DNA from: Tsuneonella flava
Lineage (GTDB): Bacteria; Pseudomonadota; Alphaproteobacteria; Sphingomonadales; Sphingomonadaceae
Direction of reading: 5' to 3'
Assembly: GCF_002870965.1 (NCBI RefSeq)
Contig: NZ_PHSO01000005.1
Coordinates: 1 to 64,000, forward strand
DNA length: 64,000 bases
Notes under the pieces: model-generated
Databases searched by the model: none
What the model was told of the DNA's origin: nothing
The model's input: the letters and a program-made list of their open reading frames with translations, nothing else
Part shown: piece by piece, positions 53,910 to 64,000 of the stretch
How the letters are laid out: each line of letters begins with the position of its first letter
Position numbering within the stretch: the first letter of the stretch is position 1
Made by a program: the position numbers and the translations under genes

Positions 53910-54359
53910 TCAGACGAAGATCTGGGTGATCCATTCGCAGATCAGAGCGGGCTTTTCCTCGCCTTCGATCTCGATGGTGATTTCAGCGGTCTGCTGCCAC
54001 TGGCCGGGCCGTTTTTCGACCATTTCCACCAGTTTCCAGATGCCGCGAATGCGCTTGCCGGAACGAACGGGGTTGATGAACCGCGTTTTGTTGCCGCCAT
54101 AGTTGATGCCCATTTTCACGCCGTCGATCTGCGGCATATCCGAATTGGCACCAAGATAGGGGATCATCGACAGCGTCAGGAACCCATGCGCGATCGTGCC
54201 CCCGAACGGAGTCATCTTCGCCATATCCGGATTGACGTGGATAAACTGATGATCGCCGGTCGCATCGGCAAATTTGTCGATCCGGTCCTGGCCAATTTCG
54301 ACCCATTCGCTGGTCGCGATGGTTTCGCCGACTTTCGCCTGGATTTCCTGCGGGGACAT
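53910..54359 (-). CDS. MaoC-family (R)-specific enoyl-CoA hydratase
   Basis: 149 residues. GDHQFIHVNPDMAKMTPFGGTIAHGFLTLS (about 35-64, given in parts) has the hydratase Asp/His, plus KTRFINPVRSGKRIRG. Single hotdog, probably a dimer. It hydrates enoyl-CoA to 3-hydroxyacyl-CoA. Co-directional with the thiolase. Confidence 0.92.
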   Translation of the reverse strand: MSPQEIQAKVGETIATSEWVEIGQDRIDKFADATGDHQFIHVNPDMAKMTPFGGTIAHGFLTLSMIPYLGANSDMPQIDGVKMGINYGGNKTRFINPVRSGKRIRGIWKLVEMVEKRPGQWQQTAEITIEIEGEEKPALICEWITQIFV

Positions 54360-54419
54360 GCGCCTCTCCTCTTTTCGAAGCCGTGGTATGTTGGCGGCTT
54401 CATAGGCGCATGACTGGCC

Positions 54420-55817
54420 CTAACGCAACGCGCCTGCCTGTGCCGCTACGGCATTCTGGCCTGCACGGGCACGCCGCCGCCGCTGGGCAGCGCGGGGCGA
54501 TTCGGGTTTCTGCGAATCGGTGCGCTTGCAATACGTCCACAACGCGCACTGCACCCCCACCAGCGTGAGGATAAACGGCTGATAGGCAATTCCCTGAAAC
54601 AGCGAGCCGAGCAGATAGATCGCCTGCCCGAACTGCAGCGCCACAGCCAGCGGCGCCTGCCACGCTTCATGCTCTGCCGTTCGCCCGCGCCAGCGCCGCC
54701 GGATGCGTTCCATCTGCCACAGGCCGAGCGCGTGAATCCACAGCCACAGGGTAATGCCGGGATACCCCTGTTCCCCCAGCATTTCGAACACCGCCGAGTG
54801 ATAGGCGCGGCCCTTGTCGGTCACGGTCGTCATCCGCACCGATTCGCCGGTGCCATCGTCGACTCTTTGCGGCATCCGATATGTAAAAGAATTGCCACGA
54901 TAGGCATCGAACCCACCACCCAACGGGTGTTCAGCGGCATAGTCGATCGTCCACTGCCACACCGCCAGTCGGGTGGACGCGGATTCATCTTCCTTGTGAT
55001 CCTCGATGGTGTTCATCCGGTCCCAGTAGCTTTGCGGCACGAACGGCAATGCCGCCATGCCCAGCAGGCCAGCCCCGACGATATAGAGAAACCGCCGCTT
55101 GGTATCGCGCAGCATCAGTATGCCAAGCAGCGCGATGCAAAGCAGGCCGGTGCGCGCCTGCGTTCCGATGGGCATCAGCAGGCAGGAAAAAATCAGCGCC
55201 GCGGCAAATGTTTTCACCCGCCAGTCAGGCCGGAAGATCGTTCCGTATTTCACCAGCCACAGGATCGTAGGGATGATAGCGATGGCAACGGTGGAGATGG
55301 TCGAGCTTTCGTACATCCCCGAATTGTCGTTCACGAACAGCGACAACACGCCATATCCGCCGCCGCCGGTTGCGGTTTTCATCCCGCCGTCGATGATGAT
55401 CGCTCCGGCTGTCAGGACCATCGTCAACAGCACCGCTTCGAATCGCAGGCGTGTCGTCAGAGTCAGCGGCACGAATATCGCGAACAGCAACGCCTTCCAC
55501 ACCCAGCTCCACTTGTGCGCGGCCTCCGCCGGGAAGTCGGCCCCGAATGTCGTGAACGCACAATAGGCCAGCAGCGCCACCAGCAGCCACTGGCGAAATG
55601 CGAACTGCGCGCCTTTCTTGTTATCGACCAGCAGCCATCCGCCGAACGCGGCGCAGAACGCAATCAGCGACACCGGCAGCGCCGCGACGAAGCGCCAGCC
55701 AATCGTCTGCGGCGCCAGTGTGTCGATATAGATATAGAGCAGCACCCAGATGAAGGAGCGTTTCAGCCCCAGCACCAGAAACGCGACGATGAACAACAGC
55801 AGCGCGAGATCGGTCAT
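54420..55817 (-). CDS. O-antigen-ligase-like protein, exosortase-A-associated
   Basis: 465 residues with ten or more membrane spans and a large periplasmic loop with the Wzy/WaaL-type WxWTIDYAAEHPLGGGFDAY (about 288-305) and HSAVFEMLGEQGYPG. It resembles the putative O-glycosylation ligase of exosortase A systems. Probably joins or polymerises glycan. It overlaps the small gene upstream by ATGA. Confidence 0.85.
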   Translation of the reverse strand: MTDLALLLFIVAFLVLGLKRSFIWVLLYIYIDTLAPQTIGWRFVAALPVSLIAFCAAFGGWLLVDNKKGAQFAFRQWLLVALLAYCAFTTFGADFPAEAAHKWSWVWKALLFAIFVPLTLTTRLRFEAVLLTMVLTAGAIIIDGGMKTATGGGGYGVLSLFVNDNSGMYESSTISTVAIAIIPTILWLVKYGTIFRPDWRVKTFAAALIFSCLLMPIGTQARTGLLCIALLGILMLRDTKRRFLYIVGAGLLGMAALPFVPQSYWDRMNTIEDHKEDESASTRLAVWQWTIDYAAEHPLGGGFDAYRGNSFTYRMPQRVDDGTGESVRMTTVTDKGRAYHSAVFEMLGEQGYPGITLWLWIHALGLWQMERIRRRWRGRTAEHEAWQAPLAVALQFGQAIYLLGSLFQGIAYQPFILTLVGVQCALWTYCKRTDSQKPESPRAAQRRRRARAGQNAVAAQAGALR

Positions 55818-55960
55818 GGCGCGGCGCTCTCTTCCGGCCCATCGTCTTGCGGAAGCGGCGGCGGCGGCGGATCGGCATCGAGATCGTCGCGCATCGCCAG
55901 CCGCAACCCCATCAGCAGCAGCAGACCGTGCGTAAGCGCCAGAGCGAACAGGTCGATCAT
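55814..55960 (-). CDS. 48-residue single-span protein
   Basis: MIDLFALALTHGLLLLMGL then RLAMRDDLDADPPPPPLPQD and EESAAP. One membrane span and an acidic Pro-rich tail. It is first gene of the minus-strand run and its TGA overlaps the ligase ATG. Not in a known family. The coupling supports that it is real; function unknown. Promoters for it and the glycosyltransferase should lie in 55961-56081. Confidence 0.65.
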   Translation of the reverse strand: MIDLFALALTHGLLLLMGLRLAMRDDLDADPPPPPLPQDDGPEESAAP

Positions 55961-56081
55961 GCTGCTATCAACTGCTCCCTGGACTTCACGCAATGCGGAC
56001 GGGACGATTCCGGTCCATCGTCGCACCCGATAACAGCAGGCGGTTGACGTGGCGTTAAGGCTATCGTGAGATAGTCTGGCC

Positions 56082-57314
56082 ATGACCAGAGTTCTACATG
56101 TCCTCGACCATTCGTTGCCGCTCCACAGCGGCTATACCTTCCGCACACGCGCGATCATGACCGCGCAGGCCGCCAGCGGGCTGGAGGTACGCGGGATCAC
56201 CGGGCTACGGCACGAAGCGGATGGGCCACCAGCCGAAGTGGCCGACGGGTTGTTGTTCCACCGGACCACAGGCGATGCCGGTGGCCCCGTCGGGCTGCGC
56301 GAACTGCGCGAAGTCGCCCGACTGGTGGAAGCAATCGAGCGCGTGGCGCAGGATTGGCGTCCCGATGTGCTGCACGCGCATTCGCCCGCGCTGTGCGGGC
56401 TGGCCGCGCTACGCGCCGGGCGCAAACTGGGCATTCCGGTGGTGTACGAAATCCGCGCCTTCTGGGAAGATGCCGCTGTCGGCAACGGCACCGGGCGCGC
56501 CGGATCGGTGAAATACCGGCTGACACGAGCGATGGAAAACCGCGTTGTCGGTGAGGCCGACGCCGTGTTCACGATCTGCAACGGTTTGCGCGACGATCTG
56601 ATCGCGCGCGGTTTCGACGGTGGGCGGATCGGCATTTCGCCCAACGGCGTGGACCTGTCGCTGTTCGGCGATCCCCCCGCGCGTGACGACGCACTGGCCG
56701 CCGAGCTGGGCATCCCTGCCGGGGCGCCGGTGATCGGCTTCATTGGCAGTTTTTACGATTACGAAGGGCTGGACGATCTGATCGCGGCCATGCCGCGCCT
56801 GCGCCAGCGCCACAGCGATGCCCGCCTGTTGCTGGTCGGCGGCGGGCCGATGGATGCGGCATTGCACGCGCAAGCCGCCGCATCGCCCGCGGCCGATGCG
56901 ATCGTGTTTACCGGGCGCGTACCGCATAGCGAAGTCGAACGGTACTATTCGCTGATCGATATCCTTGCCTATCCGCGCAAGGCCAGCCGCCTGACCGATC
57001 TGGTCACACCGCTCAAGCCGCTGGAGGCGATGGCACAGGGCCGGATCGTCGCCGCGAGCGATGTCGGCGGACATCGCGAACTGATCGACGATGGCGAAAC
57101 CGGCACTCTGTTTGCGCCCGACAATCCCGCCGCCTGTGCCGACGCACTGGCCGATCTGATCGATGCGCGCGAGGGATGGGAATGCCAGCGCAAGCGTGCC
57201 CGCGCCATCGTAGCCGAACGGCACGACTGGGCGCGCAACGTCCATCGTTATCAAGTCGTTTACCATCATCTGTTAGGCACAGCGGTTGATGAGGGGCTGA
57301 GTGCTGCCGCCTGA
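56082..57314 (+). CDS. Glycosyltransferase, exosortase-A-associated type
   Basis: 410 residues. Start MTRVLHVLDHSLPLHSGYTF, a near-exact match to the N-terminus of the family of exosortase A system glycosyltransferases. GT4-like: HSPALCGLAALRAGR, VYEIRAFWED, ISPNGVDLSLF, GFIGSFYDYEGLDDLI, and PLKPLEAMAQGRIVAASDVGGHRELI (in parts). It adds a sugar from a nucleotide donor. Divergent from the ligase pair. Confidence 0.9.
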   Translation: MTRVLHVLDHSLPLHSGYTFRTRAIMTAQAASGLEVRGITGLRHEADGPPAEVADGLLFHRTTGDAGGPVGLRELREVARLVEAIERVAQDWRPDVLHAHSPALCGLAALRAGRKLGIPVVYEIRAFWEDAAVGNGTGRAGSVKYRLTRAMENRVVGEADAVFTICNGLRDDLIARGFDGGRIGISPNGVDLSLFGDPPARDDALAAELGIPAGAPVIGFIGSFYDYEGLDDLIAAMPRLRQRHSDARLLLVGGGPMDAALHAQAAASPAADAIVFTGRVPHSEVERYYSLIDILAYPRKASRLTDLVTPLKPLEAMAQGRIVAASDVGGHRELIDDGETGTLFAPDNPAACADALADLIDAREGWECQRKRARAIVAERHDWARNVHRYQVVYHHLLGTAVDEGLSAAA

Positions 57315-57358
57315 GGCGCGAACGCACATCGAACAGCTCGTAAACATGGGGTAAACGA

Positions 57359-58912
57359 GTGCAACCCACGAACAAGAAGCAAGCGGCTAAACCGCCGGTC
57401 AGCGCCCACCCGGCGTTTCCCGTTATCGTGGCGCTGTGGTTCTGCGCCCTGTTCGGCATTGGCAGCATGGTTCTGCCGGCGGCATTGCTCGAAAAAGTCG
57501 TCGCGTCGACGGGCATTTCCGTCGTCATTCCTGCAGCTGCACCGCCACTGGGTATGACCGCGCGCATTCTGATCGCGCTGGCGGCAGCGGGCATCGGTGT
57601 TGTCGCGGGCCTGTTCGTTGCTCGCAAGGTTGCCGCTTCGCAAGGCAACACCACTCCGGCCCGCAGCCGTTCGATCGCGTCAGGCCCGGAAGAGAAAGCC
57701 GAGAGCACCGCCGATCCTCTTTCGACCAAGAAACCCATTTCCGCGCATGAAGAACTGGGGAGTGACCGGTTCGACGCTCCATTCGACGATGATGAAAATG
57801 AGGTGATGTCAGTCGCGCATAACGCGGAGAGCGATGCCGAGAGCGACTCGCTCCGCTTTCACACTGTTCTGCAAAGCGATGAAGTGCATGACGATGCGCT
57901 CGAACTGGCGGCCTTTGCCGAAGGCGGGGAGGAAATCGCCGCAGACGAATATGGCATTCCGCTCGCGGGGCCGCAGGCTCCCATCGCGCATGCCTCAATC
58001 GCCGGGTCAGACGAAGAACCCGCGCCGTTGGCAAATGAGAAGGAAGCGATGGCCGACCATATCGAAACTGCGCCGTTTGCAACCACCGACGCAAACGGCC
58101 TGCCAGCCTCTGCACAAGCGGAACAGGCGCCTGCCACACATCCTGCCGACAACATTCTCAACCGACCGGTGGAGGAGCTGTCGATTGCCGGACTGGTAGA
58201 ACGGTTCGCGCATGCGCTGGAAACCCACCGCGCATCGGTCGCGGCGCAGGCGAATGCCGCGCCCGCACCGCAATATTCCGACCAGACGCCCGATTCCGCG
58301 CACGAAACACGCCCATCGACCGCCCATCGCGAATCAGTGCCTGCAGCCCCGCCGCCGCCGTATGTGCCAAGCGCACTGCGCCCCATCGCCATCGATGACG
58401 ACGACGAAGGGTTTGGTGACGAGCATATTTCCGATTTCGATCCGACCTCTGCTCTTACCTGCCCGACATATTCTGCGGGGCATACGACAGATTATTCTGC
58501 CAGCAATCGGGCCGCCGAACACGTTCCGTTCACTCTCACGCGCGATTCGTTTGCAGAACCGGCAAATGTAGCCAACAGCGATTATGACGGCTGCGAAAGC
58601 AACGATGAATATTCATCGTTACTGACGATGAAGAGCCCGTTCACTCTGCCGCGCGAACCAGCGCAGGTCTATGACGAGGACGACCGCGAAGCCAGTGACA
58701 GCAAGCCGACAGCGGCCTTCCCCGGCCAAAGCGACCGGCAGACACGAACCGCTGACAATAGCATCGCGCATCTGGCTGACGGGCTCGATACCATTGCCCA
58801 ACATAGTGATTTCAACCCTGCAACAGCGGTCCGCCATCATGACGCCGCTGAAACCGAGCGGCGCCTGCGCGAAGCGCTGGAGAAACTGCAGAGAATGAGC
58901 GGGGCCGCCTGA
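57359..58912 (+). CDS. Long disordered protein with two N-terminal membrane spans
   Basis: 517 residues from a GTG after GGGG. Spans at about 22-44 and 63-86, then about 400 residues acidic and low-complexity with clusters of Asp/Glu, Ala and Pro, and no known domain. VPFTLTRDSF (about 391-400) and SPFTLPREPA (about 423-432) are two copies of one short motif. The end, ETERRLREALEKLQRM, is a short coiled coil. Role unknown; shape is that of a membrane tether or scaffold. It follows the glycosyltransferase by 44 bases and may be cotranscribed. Confidence 0.75.
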   Translation: MQPTNKKQAAKPPVSAHPAFPVIVALWFCALFGIGSMVLPAALLEKVVASTGISVVIPAAAPPLGMTARILIALAAAGIGVVAGLFVARKVAASQGNTTPARSRSIASGPEEKAESTADPLSTKKPISAHEELGSDRFDAPFDDDENEVMSVAHNAESDAESDSLRFHTVLQSDEVHDDALELAAFAEGGEEIAADEYGIPLAGPQAPIAHASIAGSDEEPAPLANEKEAMADHIETAPFATTDANGLPASAQAEQAPATHPADNILNRPVEELSIAGLVERFAHALETHRASVAAQANAAPAPQYSDQTPDSAHETRPSTAHRESVPAAPPPPYVPSALRPIAIDDDDEGFGDEHISDFDPTSALTCPTYSAGHTTDYSASNRAAEHVPFTLTRDSFAEPANVANSDYDGCESNDEYSSLLTMKSPFTLPREPAQVYDEDDREASDSKPTAAFPGQSDRQTRTADNSIAHLADGLDTIAQHSDFNPATAVRHHDAAETERRLREALEKLQRMSGAA

Positions 58913-59120
58913 GCCAGCCCTGCCGCCCGCATGTAACCCCCCGTGGGTAAAGCCGGACTTTAGCCGACTCAATCGCCTTCGCGGTTGCAATAATTCGATC
59001 CTGTCTGCATTGATCAGACTTGCGATAACTTTGCTGCGCGAAAACGCGCTGCGAATCGCGCTTCATTGCCGCGAACGCCGCTTTCCTGCGGACAGCGGCC
59101 AGTGACAGGACAGGAATTGA

Positions 59121-63761
<4,641 letters not shown>

Positions 63762-63772
63762 GGGTCGAAACG

Positions 63773-64000
63773 ATGGGCAAGGAAACAGGCTTCCTCGAAT
63801 ACGAACGTCAGGATCGCACTTATGCGGACCCGGCGGAACGGCTGAAGCACTACAAGGAATTCGTGATCCCGCACAGCGAGCCGGACCTGCGCCTGCAGGC
63901 CGCGCGGTGCATGAATTGCGGCATCCCGTATTGTCACAATGGTTGCCCGGTGAACAACCTGATCCCGGACTGGAACCACCTGACCTACGAAGGGGACTGG
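63773..64000 (+). CDS. gltD: Glutamate synthase small subunit, cut by window end
   Basis: The first 76 codons: [20 protein letters not shown] through [21 protein letters not shown] to LTYEGDW. The four cysteines begin the Fe-S cluster region of GltD. It passes NADPH electrons to GltB. The rest lies beyond 64000. Confidence 0.96.
   Translation, partial: MGKETGFLEYERQDRTYADPAERLKHYKEFVIPHSEPDLRLQAARCMNCGIPYCHNGCPVNNLIPDWNHLTYEGDW

Noticed and set aside
59020-59035. Possible sigma-54 site TTGCGA-N5-TTGCT upstream of gltB
   Set aside because: The essential GG at -24 is missing (TTG), and two more positions differ.

Overview
The window is 64 kb of GC-rich chromosome from an alphaproteobacterium, most likely Sphingomonadales (Erythrobacter/Altererythrobacter-type). 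The pointers are a remnant of a gene transfer agent (GTA) with a DUF2793 tail gene, an exosortase-A-associated glycosyltransferase and ligase, OmpA with a polyproline linker, a LytTR/DUF2306 divergent pair, many proteins of sphingomonad type, and intergenic repeats of the GTCATTGCGAG...GCAATCCA kind. No rRNA, tRNA, CRISPR array or insertion sequence was seen.

Layout. 1-4.1 kb: repeat-rich spacer, an AlkC/AlkD-like HEAT protein, a run of very small genes, a degenerate cold-shock protein, a PII-like domain protein and a DedA-like membrane protein. 4.1-5.9 kb: GTA remnant with a small-terminase-like gene, a large terminase cut just before its Walker B region, and a DUF2793 gene joined directly to it out of frame. 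6.1-10.8 kb: OmpA, lipoprotein Cu/Zn superoxide dismutase, MFS transporter, QueC. 10.8-14.8 kb: argD-argF-hslO and a two-domain cold-shock protein with an RGG-type tail. 15-19.3 kb: a five-gene run of TerC, a DUF442 phosphatase-like protein, a small membrane protein, a sterol-desaturase-family hydroxylase and a GMC oxidoreductase. 19.5-21.3 kb: glnK-amtB behind an exact sigma-54 promoter. 21.4-28.4 kb: nuclease-fold protein, flavin-binding protein, HerA-like ATPase, fused pabB-pabC, RluA-type synthase, arfB, rpmG, lolA. 28.4-33.9 kb: a possible structured RNA, a Fur-like box, a TonB receptor plus PepSY protein, xthA and ribA. 33.9-38.2 kb: beta-helix protein, an SPFH / ribbon-helix-helix / small membrane protein operon under a 34-bp palindrome, and recQ. 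38.3-44.6 kb: small lipoproteins, thiolase plus hydratase, PPK2, phenylalanine hydroxylase, uppP. 44.6-54.4 kb: M13 peptidase, ABC exporter, PHA depolymerase with a PhaR-like box, DUF4126, LytTR/DUF2306 pair, thiolase plus MaoC. 54.4-57.3 kb: edge of an exosortase-A polysaccharide locus. 57.4-64 kb: a long disordered membrane protein and gltB-gltD (cut by the window end).

How the genes work together. Nitrogen assimilation is represented by glnK-amtB and gltBD, with arginine synthesis (argD, argF) nearby. Carbon storage and acyl-CoA turnover appear as phaZ, two thiolases and two hotdog hydratases. Envelope functions are prominent: OmpA, LolA, UppP, lipoproteins, TonB/PepSY metal uptake and exopolysaccharide ligation. 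The most unusual items are the deleted GTA, the SPFH/RHH operon with its near-perfect palindrome, the apparent CTG start of ribA, and the unassigned RNA-like element upstream of the TonB receptor. No complete, clearly new biological system could be demonstrated; the SPFH/RHH operon is the best candidate for one.
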